Assembly: GCA_963989245.1 (NCBI GenBank)
Contig: OZ022353.1
Coordinates: 27,084,093 to 27,148,092 of the forward strand
Reading direction: 5' to 3'
From: Nansenia antarctica
Taxonomy: Eukaryota > Chordata > Actinopteri > Argentiniformes > Microstomatidae
Length of the DNA: 64,000 bases
In this document: in pieces, positions 1 to 12,150 of the stretch
Position numbering within the stretch: position 1 is the stretch's first letter
Layout: each line of letters opens with the position of its first letter
Notes under the pieces: generated by a model
What the model was told of the DNA's origin: nothing
Seen by the model: only the letters and a program-made list of their open reading frames with translations
The model's database searches: none
Made by a program: the position numbers and the translations under genes

Positions 1-870
1 AAACAAGTCTCTTCTTTGATGTATGTCTTCATGAAGTACCTATGAAATTGTGAAATTGTGATTCACACTTGAAAACTCTTAACAGAGTAAATGTGTCTAT
101 GATAAGTTCTGCATTGGAATTATTTCTGACTTGCATGACATGGTAATCTGATTCTTATTAAGCATATCAGCAACCTTTTAAAATGTCAATATCGGCAGCA
201 ATTAAAAATCTATTTTTAAATGTTAAATTAATAATGAGCCATTGGGTTAGGATTCGGGCTAGGGTTTAGGTTAGGGGTACCCAACTATAACTCAAAATAT
301 AAGATTGTTTTACTCTATTGTTTTAATTGTAAACAAACACTGTATAGCTTCAAAACATGGTAAAACAAAATCTCATGGATGGTCATTCTTTGCATCCAGG
401 GCTCTGTTTATGAATTTGAGAGTTATAACATTTCTCTAGCCCCATCCTTTATCCTATTATCTGAAAAGAAAAAGTGTTGGGGTGACCGCTTCATTGTTGT
501 TTGAATTCCAGGTTGCCCCCTTTAATATCACATATGAACTCAATAAAGGGATCAGGGATCATTCAATCACAAACAACTAATTATTCTAATCTAGATTGCA
601 TCAATGAAGGATTTGACTCAAAAATGAAATGATTCAGTTTGGGCATATTTATAAACCTTCCATCTGTCTGTATTTGTCTTCCACAGTACAATTGCATGCA
701 TGTCCTTCCCATCTGAATATGGCACGCACAGTCATTGACGCCACACACATTGAGATGTAATTACATGTTGGTTCCTTGGTGTAAAGTGCCCATTCTGGCA
801 AGCTTTAGCATGGTTGTAAAAATATCCACCACAGAAGGAGCGTGAGCTTTGAGTTGGACACACGCACACA
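1..870. other. Non-coding, nothing recognised
   Basis: AT-rich sequence with no convincing coding frame, splice pattern or repeat that I could name. Confidence 0.5.
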
Positions 871-872
871 AA

Positions 873-876
873 CCCC

Positions 877-930
<54 letters not shown>
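873..930. repeat. Poly-C tract followed by (CA)n microsatellite
   Basis: About 21 consecutive C followed directly by a CA dinucleotide tract. The Cys-Val-rich reading frames here are repeat artefacts. Confidence 0.95.
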
Positions 931-931
<1 letters not shown>

Positions 932-1565
932 TCCGCCGGCGTAGCCAAGCTGTGAGGTAACAGATTGGTCTCCATGGAGGAATGTTTCTTTCACCAAAAA
1001 CCCGACAATGACATCAACATGATGACTACAACGATGAAAGCTGTCTTATCTCACTCAAAGTGAGCAACCCCTCCGCTTTTACACAGGGACTCATTCAGAC
1101 ATAAGCACTTTAAATAGAATTATCCATATTTCTCTGCATTATATTCAGTTCCTTTTAATGTATATGCATGCTTAATCTCCCACACAGGTACTACCGTGTA
1201 TATGCAGAGTGAGACAGAAATAAAGTGATTGGTGTTAACTATGCACCCAGTCTTCCTGCCAATTCTAGTTTCATCTGTGAATGGATGATGAGTCACAAAC
1301 AGAGGAGGGTGAATAAACGGTGGTTAACATCAGAGTTAATAGGATCAGCAGGCTTCTCTCTCGCTCCTTGACAATACACTGCTGCATGTCTGCTTTGAAG
1401 TGTTCCCTACAAGGAAACAGCCTTCTCTAGTCCTCTTTATCGTGTCTCACCGAGGCTTGTAGATCATAAACACATTTAAATAAAGGGATTTGAATAGTGA
1501 TGAAAGTCATTACCATCTGTACTTATGCTCTATCTGAGGAAGCTGATGTTACTGTTTTATATTGC

Positions 1566-1790
1566 TGAGTGGAGGGCAGCCTAGAGGTTAGTGAGGCCGA
1601 CTAGCAATCGGAAGGTTGTTGGTTCGATCCCTGCCTCAGGAGGGAGCTGCATGTGCCGTTGAGCAAGGCAGTTAACCCCTAATTGCTCCAGGGGTGCCAA
1701 CTATCATTGACCCTGTGCCTAGAGCAAAAAATACCACATTCCAACAATTGAGTGACAAGTTGATTGCATAGCAAATAAATAAACATTATT
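1566..1790 (+). mobile_element. tRNA-derived SINE
   Basis: A tRNA-like head (GGGCAGCCTAGAGGTTAG at 1574) is followed by a near-consensus pol III B box, GGTTCGATCCC at 1621-1631. The body contains the GAGCAAGGCAGTTAACCCC block common in fish SINEs. It ends in an AT-rich tail with AAATAAATAAA near 1776. Confidence 0.7.
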
Positions 1791-3029
1791 ATTGAGTTAC
1801 TGTATATATCCTTGTGATGAGTTATTTATAATATATTATAAGGACATATTATGTCCTTTTCAAAGAGTAGCATTTAGTCATTGCTGTTATGCAGAACATA
1901 GTTTTTAAATTTAATCAAGGTAATGACAGTCGGATAACAGGGATTATTCCTTTGGGTTTGCTCTTTTAAAAGGTACTGTAACTGGATCAGTTACAGGAGA
2001 TGCAAACCAGTCTTCACAAATAATGAGCCATCGTTGGTGTTTACACAGGCTGCACTACTATACAACGAAGTAGTTTAGCATCTAACCAGAAGTGCAAATA
2101 GTGATAAATCAAATCAAATTATACGTAATCCCACATTCTGTTGCTGTACATACAGTACCTTTATATTCTTTCAAGATACATAACCAAACATTCTGTTGAG
2201 ATAGTACATTCCCTTATATTCTTTCAAGATACAGTACATAAGCCCACATTCTGAGGCATGGTTGTCGTCAGCAGTGAGCCAGCTTCTCTGCCTGTTCTGC
2301 CTGATAGACTAGGCCCGACCGCGTCCCTTCATTAACATCCAGTGAGTAATTAGCTAATCAAGGCAGCGCTAACAAGAGGATGCCAGCGAGTGTGCATCAC
2401 TGAGAGAGGCAGATGACTCGGCTAACAAGGACAAGTCAAGTCACAGCAGCATAAGGAGCATTATGTGATGCACCACGTCAGTTGCTATTCCACAGTTCTT
2501 GTGACCTGCAAATGACATTGAACCCATGAGTTGATAAGGCTAATGCAACAATGTCCAGAGCTTTTGTTTCCAAAAGGTTCTACTCATGTGGACCACCAAC
2601 AGACACCAGGAGTGGGCTCAGACACAAAAAAAGCTTGTAGGATTAACACAACAAAAATTTCAGCCAAAGCCTTCTTCAGTGTGTGATGTCTGAGTAATGA
2701 GGAAAAGGTTTGTGTGTGTGTGTGTCAAATTGACAGGCTGAAGCTTTCAACTTGTATAAAAGATCAAAACAGATGTACACGCAAATTGACAGCAATATTG
2801 ATATGAATGATTTTGATAACATACAGTATTACATTTTTAGAATGCTGCGCAGCAGTACTAGTAATAGTAATAGTCATACAGAACAAAACCAATCAGAAAA
2901 TTCATCCCATCAGACGCAAATTGCCGTTCATAAAAACGCATTACTCCCTACAATAAAAAAAACTAGTGTGGTTTTTGATGCAAACCACACAAACATCAGG
3001 TAATGGGAGAAATACTTTTTTGGGGGATT
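1791..3029. other. Non-coding, with a 2-copy tandem duplication
   Basis: No gene recognised. Around 2135-2255 two imperfect tandem copies of a roughly 60-bp segment share CCTTATATTCTTTCAAGATA-like sequence. A short (GT)n tract lies at 2710-2724. The frame at 2752-3003 is serine/asparagine-rich and resembles no family. Confidence 0.4.
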
Positions 3030-3112
3030 AGATTAGATTCAACCTTTGTCATTGCACAGTAAAACGAAATGTATTTTTCGCTCTAGGCACATGGTCAGCC
3101 TTTAACTTCATT
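3030..3112 (-). mobile_element. 3' tail of a LINE or SINE (relic)
   Basis: On the minus strand the sequence ends TTTACTGTGCAATGACAA followed by GATT-type pentamers (plus strand GATTAGATTAGATT). This is the common 3' end of a fish non-LTR family. Related tails occur in the plus orientation near 52760 and 58110. Confidence 0.5.
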
Positions 3113-3857
3113 CACACATAAGAGCTTTCCCATTCAATTCCATGGAATTTACCTGGTAAGGGGCATGTGTGAACAGAATTCCAAGGGAAATCTGCTCAGG
3201 CAATTTCCCTGGTCAAGACCTTGTGTAGTTCCATGGAAATGCAGGGAAAGCTTAGTTGTAAACAAAAGCATGAACATTGCCTGGTCCAGCACGTAAAGGG
3301 TAACGTATGTCTGACGAAAGATGTTTTCATGTGGAACAAGTGATCACAGTGAGTAGTTTCTCGTCTAAGGTTTGGTTCTAAAAGTTGTAGCATATACTCA
3401 AATGTGACAGGGCATGGCTAAAAAGTCCGCAAGTAAGGCAAAATCATTTTTCTGTTTTTTTCCAGATTATGAAAGGGTAGATTGTAAGCTTTAAAATGAC
3501 GTGTCATACATTGAAATCTGAAACAAGTTGAAGAAGTCATGGATATTTTAATGTTGATACCCTCCAAATGACAATTTTGAGAAAACCACGCTCAAAGTCT
3601 TCTCAGAGTTTTTTCACAGAGGTAATGGGTGAGAACAATAGCTGGTTAACTCCACCCCAACCACCCCCTCAAGACAACCACTCCCCCATTACACTACCTG
3701 TCATTATCTCCCTGTCATCTGTCAGTGGGGTTGTCAGCTAACCAGTGGCGGCTGGTGCTAAAATGTTTGGGTGGGGCACAGGTTATGGGGGCATGCTCCA
3801 CGGGGAAGAATATCAACTTTAAAATCTGGATTTACAGTCAATTTTAGCATGAGAATA

Positions 3858-4733
3858 GCTCTACCCCCTGTACAGACCTCGCCATCCCCTCTACCCCCCT
3901 GTACAGACCTCTTCATCCCCTCTACCCCCCTGTACAGACCTCTTCATCCCCTCTACCCACCTCTACAGACCTCTTCATCCCCTCTACCCACCTCTACAGA
4001 CCTCTCCATCCCCTCTACCCACCTCTACAGACCTCGCCATCCCCTCTACCCCCCTGTACAGACCTCTCCATCCCCTCTACGCCCTGTACAGACCTCTCCA
4101 TCCCCTCTACCCCCCTGTACAGACCTCTCCATCCCCTCTACCCCCTGTACAGACCTCTTCATCCCCTCTACCCTCCTCTACAGACCTCTTCATCCCCTCT
4201 ACAGACCTCTTCATCCCCTCTACCCCCCTGTACAGACCTCTTCATCCCCTCTACCCCCCCTGTACAGACCTCTCCATCCCCTCTACCCTCCTCTACAGAC
4301 CTCTCCATCCCCTCTACCCTCCTCTACAGACCTCTCCATCCCCTCTACCCCCCTGTACAGACCTCTTCATCCCCTCTACCCCCCTGTACAGACCTCTTCA
4401 TACCCTCTACCCCCCTGTACAGACCTCTTCATCCCCTCTACCCCCCTGTACAGACCTCTTCATCCCCTCTACCCCTCTGTACAGACCTCTTCATCCCCTC
4501 TACCCCCCCTGTACAGACCTCTTCATCACCTCTACCCCCCTGTACAGACCTCTTCATCACCTCTACCCCCCCTGTACAGACCTCTTCATCACCTCTACCC
4601 CCCTGTACAGACCTCTTCATCCCATCTACCCTCCTCTACAGACCTCTTCATCACCTCTACCCCCCTGTACAGACCTCTTCATCACCTCTACCCCCCCCTG
4701 TACAGACCTCTTCATCACCTCTACCCCCCCAGT
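3858..4733. repeat. Pyrimidine-rich minisatellite, about 30-bp unit
   Basis: Roughly 28 tandem copies of a unit containing CTGTACAGACCTC followed by TTCATCCCCTCTACC. Unit length varies between 29 and 31 bp, so the long open frame across it (3771-4853) keeps switching among three peptide repeats. That frame is not a credible gene. The tract lies wholly inside the hAT element. Confidence 0.95.
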
Positions 4734-4841
4734 TTTCTCTACAATTTCTACAATTTTCTCTCTACAGTTTCTACACGTCAACGTGTACCGAAACACTTGT
4801 TTCCAACGTGGTCCTACGTTTCTCCTACACCAAGACACATA

Positions 4842-4892
4842 CAAAGAGCATAGAAACATACAAAGAGCATAGAAACATACAAAGAGCATAGA
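4842..4892. repeat. Short tandem repeat, 19-bp unit
   Basis: Nearly three copies of ACATACAAAGAGCATAGAA lie inside the hAT element, just after the minisatellite. Confidence 0.85.
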
Positions 4893-5552
4893 AGATACAA
4901 TCAGAATACAGTCTGCCATTCCTTCTCCCAGCATCGATTTGGTTTTCCTATCATGACTGAAGGACAGATGATTCACTTACTTACACAAGTTTGACTTCGG
5001 TAATAGGTCCAGTTGCAATATCAAGTTGGGAACAAAAGATGCCTCCTTCTAATCCATTTGTTCAATTTGTTTACAAAGTCCGGTAGTGGAAAGCAGAACA
5101 ACGCATTTGTTACTTCACATCCCGCTAGCCATGTTTTCTTCTCATTACCAACCCCTCGTAAATCCTCGGTTTTACCGTCACGAACGTGACGCCGGACATG
5201 ACGTAAGCACGTACGATTCTTTGTGCATGTCCCAAAACCCCATAGACAATCGACCGAATGGCCTGAAGTTACCAAAATAGATTTTACATGCAAGTCTACG
5301 AGAACAGCCTAGTGCAACTTCGAGTAGACTGAAAGTTGCCCCGAAAGGGGCGGGACTTGAAGCTGATTGGAACATACTCCACAGAACACTAGCTGATTGG
5401 ACTATGATATACTCCACAGAACACTAGCTGATTGGACTATGATATTCAGAAGCAACACTGTCTAGAAGTCATAGAAAAAAAATCTCTCTCTTCTCCCTTT
5501 GGTGGGGCATTGCACAATTGCCCCTAATGAACCAGCCTCCCCTGCAGCTAAC

Positions 5553-5590
5553 CCTCAGGAAATTGCAGGGCTGACATGTTTAAATTGCTA

Positions 5591-5626
<36 letters not shown>

Positions 5627-6300
5627 TCAAGATTCATGATTTTTTATTGCCATGTGTACCAAAGATGTATTTACATCCCGTACAAGAGAGTAAAATTCAT
5701 GGCAATGGAAAAAATTAGGCAAGATACAATTGAGCAATACAATAATAGAATGGTAAAAAATAATGATGTTGTGTCCGTGTGCATGCATTTATCATTATAG
5801 TCCATAAAGCATCTAGTGGGACTTCGGTGTAGTTCCTTCCCATCCCATCTGGGCATCAAAGCTGTAATAAAAAAAGGCCGGAATAGGCCACGCAATAGGC
5901 AGGATCCAATTGAAGGTTGGGTTCAATTGGATACCAAATTGGGTGAAAAAGGGATAAAATCTGAAAAACTAATTTAAAAAATAAAATAAACCAGCATATA
6001 ACCACCAATAATTTACATTTTATAAAACAAGACAAAAATGAAGACAATATATCAAATACAGTAGCCTACAGACTCTAAAAGAAAATTGGGCCCCATCAAC
6101 AGGACTCAGCCCCTTGGTCAGCAGCAGAAAGATCCGTGGTCATCATCTTATTATATACAGTGCATTGCTCATAGATGGCTATCATGTTATACAGTACATA
6201 CCAAGGTTTTTCCTGGGTCAGAATGAGGGCTTGGTGGTTGATCTTGTGTTTTTTGGAGGGACCCCCAATTGTTGTATTTGTATTGTAAATTGTAATTATT
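5553..6300. other. AAT microsatellite and probable LINE 3' debris
   Basis: An (AAT)n tract at 5590-5626 is followed on the plus strand by TTTTTATTGCCATGTGTACC, which resembles the 3' tail of a minus-strand non-LTR element. The rest, to 6300, is AT-rich with no recognised gene. Confidence 0.4.
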
Positions 6301-6355
6301 ATTATTATTAATAATAATAATAATAATAATAATTATTATTATTATTATTATTATT
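6297..6355. repeat. ATT/AAT microsatellite at the 3' end of the L1 element
   Basis: ATT repeats switch to AAT and back to ATT. On the minus strand this forms the tail of the L1 copy and also the junction with flanking DNA. Confidence 0.9.
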
Positions 6356-6608
6356 TTTTATACTTTATTGCAGGACTTTACATTACATTTCACAAGTTCA
6401 TTTCACGCACTTTACAAGTTTTCTTCACTTGTTTAAGTTCATCCTGCATCATTTTTTTATTTTTTTTATAAAGAGAACAAGAAATAAAGAAAATAAAGAA
6501 TAGAGACTAGAGAGAAAATATAGAAAAAGAAGAGAGAAATTATAGGGATAGACATAGAAAAGTAAGAAACAAAGGGAGGGGGTGGGAGGGGGCTTCCTTC
6601 CTACTCAT

Positions 6609-9600
6609 TCATTCGGTCCATTTACTCCAGTTCATAGTGAATTGCTCTTCACGGCCTCCCACTTTGCAAGTAATTCTTTCCATTTCTTTTATCTCTTCAA
6701 CAGTTTTTTTCCAATTATTAACAGATGGTGGGTTTAAGTCCAACCATTTACGTGTGATTTGCTTTAAAGCCGCGATACGTAGTATGGTGTACAAATATTT
6801 ATCTCCCTCTCTGTATATATCTAATGGAATAAGACCGAGTATAATATTGACTGGATGTATAGGATTTTGTAAGGTAAATGTATTTTTTATTTTTACTTGA
6901 ACTGCCTCCCAAAACCTTTTCAATTTAGGGCATGTATAGAAAATGTGTGTGTGATTGGCTTCTCGTTCCGTACATTTCCTCCAGCATTCTGCATTGCCTG
7001 TTAGCCTATATTTTGACAACATTTTCGGTGTTAGGAAGATCTTCATATTTATTTTCCAAGCAAATTCTTTCCAGAATTTTGATTGTGTTGTCTTAAATAT
7101 TCTTTTGCATGCTTCTTTCCAATCGTCATCCGTAATTGTTATTGCTAATTCGTTTTCCCATTTTTCTTTAGTGTTATCTTCTTGTATCTTGATTTCTTGC
7201 ATGTTTTGGACATTTTTGAGATTTTTGTCTTTTCACTGTTTCTATTTTTGATCAGATATTCCATTAGTATATGTGATCTTTGTTCCTGTCTCCTCTGCTG
7301 TGTTATAAGGTAGCTTCTTATTTGTAAGTACTTAAAAAAATGGCTATTACTTATATTAAATGTATTAACTAAGGTTTCAAATGAGTCTATCATGTCATTT
7401 GTAACCATCTGTGAGTACACCTGTAGTCCCTTCCTAGCCCATTCTTCTAATATTTTGTCTGTTTTATTAGGTAAAAAGTCTGGGTCACTGGCTATCTCTC
7501 TCAAATAAATACATTTGTCATCACATTTATACATTTTACGAATAGTTTTCCAATTTTTGAGGGTATTTTCTATGCATCTGTTATTTCCACTATATTTTTG
7601 AATATCCTTTAGACTCAGAAAAGGTAGTGTTCCTATTGATATTGATATTGCTTGTTTTTCTATGTCTTTCCATTTGGTTTGAACCAAGTTATTCATCCAT
7701 TTCATTATTGTATCTATTTGAGTTGCATGGAAATAGGACTTTAGATCAGGGAAATTAAACCCTCCTTTTTCTCTGGTTTGAGTTAGTATACTAAGTTTTT
7801 TCCGTTTACTTTTGTAGTTCCAAATGAAATTTGAGAGCATTGTATTCCATTTTTTGAAGCTACTCTGTGGAATGGGAACTGGTAATGTTTGAAATAAAAA
7901 CAGAAACTGTGGGAGGATCATCATTTTGACACTTTCTACTCTACTCATTAAGGATTCAGGTGTTATCTTCCATCTATTAAGATCTTCTCGTATTTTATTT
8001 TCAAGGGCTTGATAATTGTCGGTGTATAATGTTGTTATATCTCCAGTGAGGTAGATTCCTAAATATTTGATTTTCTTTGCATCCCATTTCAACTTGTATT
8101 TTTCCTTAATTTCCGAATCTATCTGTTCTCCAATTGTTAATACTTCACACTTACTTTCATTTAGTTTATAACCAGAGTGTTAACTATATTCTGTAATTGC
8201 TTCCATTAGGCTTGGTAAGGATTGGGCTGGTGATGTTAAATAAACAACCACGTCATCTGCATATAATGCCAGTTTGTGCTGTTCCTCTTTTATCGTTATG
8301 CCTTTGATGGTATTATTTTTCCTTATACTTTCTGCTAGTCCTTCCATGCATATAGCAAATATAACTGCTGAGAGTGGGTCTCCTTGTCTTGTACCTTTAT
8401 AGATTGGAAATCTTCTGGATATTGTGCCATTTACTTTTACTCTTGACACTGGATTTTTATACATTCCTTGAAGCCATTTATTAAAATTCTCATGAAATCC
8501 AAAGCTTCTTACAATTTCAAACATGAATGGCCATAGCACTCTGTCAAATGCTTTTTCTGCATCCAGTGTTAAGAGTAGAAGGTTTGCACCATTGTTTTGT
8601 GCGTAGTCCATTATATTTAACGTCCTCCTTATATTATCTGACAACAGCCTACCTGGTATAAAACCACATTGGTCGCTGTCTATTATATCTGGCACGATGT
8701 CCTTTAACCTATTGGCAATAATGGCTGTTACTATTTTATGGTCCGTATTCAGTAGTGATATTGGCCTGTAAGACGAACATTCAGTAGCGTCCTTACCTTC
8801 TTTATGTATAACCGTTATTATAGATGAGTTCCAAGTAGTTGCCCAATTTCCCGTTTGTAATACAAACTTATATGCTTGTAAAAGTAGTGGTATCAATTGT
8901 TTTTGAAAAGTGTTATAAAATTCATTAGTATATCCATCATCACCTGGTGTTTTCCCCATTTTAAGATTATTTATTTGTTGTTGTATTTCATTTACTGTGA
9001 TGTCCTTAATGAGCTGTTCATTTTTTAATCTTGTTACTTGCTTTAAGTTTAACTTATGTAAGAAGTCTTTCATTAGTCCCAGGTCAATGTTTCCTGTGTT
9101 TTTATAAAGGTTCTCATAATATTTTACGAATTCTTCAGCTATTTTATCCTTTTCCGTTATTGTTCCAGAGCCTTCTACAGTCTTCAATTTCGAAATGTGT
9201 GCTTTTTTAAGTCTGTGTCTTAAGTCGATATGCTAGGAGTTTTAAAGACTTAGGTCCTCCATCGTAATATTTCTGTTTGGTGTATGTCATTAATTTCTCC
9301 ACTTCCTCTGTACGGATTTTATCCAACTCCTTATACTTCTTTTTTTAATTCATTTTTTACTATTATTTCATTTGTATTTTTTAATTTGTCTTCCAAGTGT
9401 TGTATTTGTTGTTCAAGTATTTTCTGTTTTTGTTGTGTTTGTCTTTTCTTCCATGCACAATATGATATTATCTGTCCTCGTAGTACCGCTTTAAGGCCCT
9501 CCCATATAATAGTTGGATTAGTATCTCCATTGTCATTTATCTCTATGTATTCTTTTATGGCTTTATTGATTTTTTCAACAAAGATCTTATCTTGGAGAAG

Positions 9601-10366
9601 TGAGTTGTTTAATCTCCATATTTTTTCTCCTTGCTTTATATCCAAATGTATAGTTATAGATAGCATAGCATGATCTGATAAATCCCTTGTGCCTATTGTG
9701 CATGTTTCCATCCTCTCTACGTCTTTTTTAAACATGAAGAAATAATCCAGTCTATTGGAAGTTGGAAATCGTCCAGAATAATATGTATATGTTTTTTTAG
9801 TTGGATTTAGCATCCTCCATATGTCTACTAATCCAAATTCTGACATTGCACTTCTTAAAATTGCTGATGTTTTATCAGCTCTGTGTGGTTTATTATTTGA
9901 GGAATCTAGCCTAGAATTTATTGTAAGATTCATATCTCCTCCCATTAGGGTGATTCCTACATTTTGTCATTAACATTTCGATTATTTCTGACATGAATTC
10001 TGGGCCTAATTCCGGTGGATAGTATACATTTAAAAATGAGACAGTAATTGACTCTATTTTACCAATTACTAAAACAAACCTGCCCTCTTTATCGTATATA
10101 TGTTGTTCTTCTTTAAATGGTATGTGTGGTTGTATAATTATAGCAACACCCCTCTTCTGTGTTCCATATGAACTGGAGTAAATTTGTCCCCTACTCAATT
10201 TGTCATGTTCTTTTTTTTTTAAATGGGTTTCTTGTAAGAAGAGGACATCTCCTCCAGCTCTCCTCAGCTGGAGGATAATCTTTTTCCTCTTAATTATGTT
10301 ATTCAAGCCATTAACATTTAATGATATTATTTTCAACTTTTTCATATCTCCGTTTAAGGGCTTCAT
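6609..10366 (-). pseudogene. L1-type ORF2 (endonuclease-reverse transcriptase), disrupted
   Basis: The frame starts MKPLNGDMKKLKIISLNVNG. Endonuclease motifs follow: LNVNG, FLQETH and, after a frameshift near 9930, GGDMNL and SDHAML. After another break near 9240-9330 comes the reverse transcriptase with LLTLDAEKAFDRVLW, GTRQGDPLS and LALYADDVVVYL. A TAA at 8180-8178 interrupts the frame just after the catalytic block, but coding resumes in phase through 8092-7145. A further frameshift near 7200 leads to the C-terminal segment (7202-6609), whose CTEREANHTHIFYTCP is the usual C-terminal zinc-knuckle-like motif. At least three frameshifts and one nonsense codon make it a pseudogene. Confidence 0.88.
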
Positions 10367-11135
10367 TCTAAATTAACATTGCGAGTATTTCATAAAGTAA
10401 GCATATTATCGGGACTAGGAAAACAGTAGGAGGGGGAAGGACAGTAATGAAAGGAGAAAGAGGGAAAGAGGAAGAGGAATAGAAACGAGAAGAAAAGAAA
10501 AGTAAAAAGAAGAAAAAGAAGAGCAAAAGACAAAAGAAAGAGAACATAAAACATTTAATACAAAAAACACATTCAGGGTAGTGAAAAAAACCATACAGGA
10601 CAAACACAAAAAAACAACATGTACAACACAAACACACAGACACACGGTATATTATGGTGTCAAGTAAGCACACCATATAAACCTTAACCCACACCTTAAT
10701 GATATCTGAAGGAAAGATATCATACTAACGTTACCTAAGTATAGCCTATATTGTCCGGTAAACATGAAACAGGCATAGCTCCTCCACTCTCCATTCAAAA
10801 ATAAATGTTACGCTGGCCATGGAACAAGCCCCAAAGTAGGATAAGAGCCCTGCGATTCATCTAAGTGAACCTTTAAATCAGAACCTTTAAATCAGAACAT
10901 AACAGCCAATGAGAGAATAGCCTAAGTTAAATAAATCAAAAGTTTCCTTCATTAACATAAATAGCATTTATATAGAAAGAGAAAAGTAAAGTAAAAAAGT
11001 TTCAACTCATTATTCAAAATGTTCTTGTCCATCAATTTGGAGCGTATAGTGTAGTTAGCACAGAGGAGGAGGAGAAAAAGAATGAGAGAGAATAAACCTG
11101 TAGAAGGAGAAATAGTATCTAGCTCAGTCCAGGCA

Positions 11136-11942
11136 TCACTGTTCTAGGATAAACTGTTCAGCCTCACCCAGCTCCTGGAAGGTGTAGATGTTGTTTCCCT
11201 TGGAGAGCTTGATTGTAGCTGGGTAGAGAAGAAAAGCCATAAACCCTTTGGTGCGGGCCTCATACATCACTTTATAGCAGGGCTTCCGACGTTTTGTTGT
11301 AGTCTCGCTGTAATCCGCAGCAAACTTCAGCTGGATGCCATCGACCTCCGGTAGTTTCTTCCGAGCCTCACCTAGCAAGCGGTCCCTGTCTGTGTAGCGG
11401 AGGCACTGGATGATTAGCGGGCGCACTTTGCCCGAGCCTAGGCTTGGTGGACGCCCAAGACGGTGGCTTCTCATCAGCTCTGGCGGTGCAGATTTGAAGA
11501 TAGGGAACCATGTCAGGATATTCTCATTCAGGTAAGAAAGGGCATTTGAGCCTTCAACTCCCTCTTTAAGATTGAAAATAATTAGGTTGTCCCTGCGTGA
11601 TCTGTCTTCCATCTCGATTAGTTTAGCCTCGCATGTTTGTAGGCTCTTCATACACAGGGCAGATGACTTTTCAACATGTGAAATGCGCTCCTGTGCGTTT
11701 TTAGTTTCTGAGCGAATATTTCTGATATCCTCCGTATGCCGTGACAAAGTCAAATGCATAGTGTCTAATCGTTTCTCAAGTCTATTGAAACGGGCTTCAG
11801 ATTTATCATCAGCTTCTTTGAAATGTCTTGCCATTGACGCTTCTATGACATTAGCCAAGGATGTATTCTCCTCGCCCAGTTCTTTGTGTAGCTGAGCTGT
11901 CATGTCTTTCTTAGCAGCCTCAGTTTGTCTCGTTTTTCGCAT
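11136..11942 (-). CDS. L1-type ORF1 protein (nucleic-acid chaperone)
   Basis: An intact 268-codon frame. The N-terminal basic stretch (MRKTRQTEAAKK) leads into a heptad-rich coiled coil at about residues 35-110 (for example ARFNRLEKRLDTMHLTLSRH). It is followed by MEDRSRRDNLIIFNLKEG, the start of the RRM-like domain typical of L1 ORF1 (transposase_22 family). A basic C-terminal part with RRKPCYKVMYEA matches the C-terminal RNA-binding domain. In the family this protein trimerises, binds the element RNA and acts as a chaperone in retrotransposition. It lies 5' of ORF2 on the same strand. Being uninterrupted while ORF2 is broken suggests a fairly recent insertion. Confidence 0.85.
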   Translation of the reverse strand: MRKTRQTEAAKKDMTAQLHKELGEENTSLANVIEASMARHFKEADDKSEARFNRLEKRLDTMHLTLSRHTEDIRNIRSETKNAQERISHVEKSSALCMKSLQTCEAKLIEMEDRSRRDNLIIFNLKEGVEGSNALSYLNENILTWFPIFKSAPPELMRSHRLGRPPSLGSGKVRPLIIQCLRYTDRDRLLGEARKKLPEVDGIQLKFAADYSETTTKRRKPCYKVMYEARTKGFMAFLLYPATIKLSKGNNIYTFQELGEAEQFILEQ

Positions 11943-12128
11943 TTACTTAAGACAATCGAGTGACAAAAAACATATGTAGGTTAGCCTATTTGCTTTGCAT
12001 GAAAAAATAATAGCAATCTGCTTTCATACAGCCATAGAATTTCAAAAGTTTTAAGGAGAGTGGACGCCGAGTTTGTCTATGCTGCCATGTTACCGGTGGT
12101 GGCCATTTTGCCCGTCGTCGGAACAAGT

Positions 12129-12150
12129 ATTATTATTATTATTATTATTA
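12129..12150. repeat. ATT microsatellite at the 5' end of the L1 element
   Basis: Seven ATT units flank the L1 5' end, mirroring the ATT/AAT tract at its 3' end. Confidence 0.85.

Larger units (their letters stand above)
3743..5544. mobile_element. Non-autonomous hAT-type DNA transposon
   Basis: The element is bounded by the perfect 8-bp direct repeat CAGCTAAC (3735-3742 and 5545-5552), the hAT-type target-site duplication. The terminal inverted repeats are imperfect: CAGTGGCGGCTGGT on the left and CAGGGGAGGCTGGT read inward on the right. No transposase is present. Half of the element is an internal minisatellite. The 13-base left terminus CAGTGGCGGCTGG recurs near 22602. Confidence 0.85.
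6356..12125 (-). mobile_element. L1-clade non-LTR retrotransposon (nearly full length, decayed)
   Basis: Read on the minus strand, a short 5' UTR (from about 12125) precedes ORF1 (11942-11136), a 0.77-kb spacer, and ORF2 (10366-6609), followed by a 3' UTR with AATAAAG near 6370. An L1-like ORF1 and an APE-type endonuclease before the reverse transcriptase place it in the L1 clade. Both ends abut ATT/AAT microsatellites (6297-6355 and 12129-12150). ORF2 carries several frameshifts and a stop, so the copy is not competent. Confidence 0.85.

Noticed and set aside
1566..1640. A possible genuine tRNA gene
   Set aside because: A B box is present, but no complete cloverleaf or terminator could be folded, and the downstream body matches a SINE.
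3771..4853. A 360-codon proline/serine/leucine-rich open frame
   Set aside because: It lies on a 30-bp minisatellite inside a hAT element and switches peptide repeat when unit length changes. It is not a gene.
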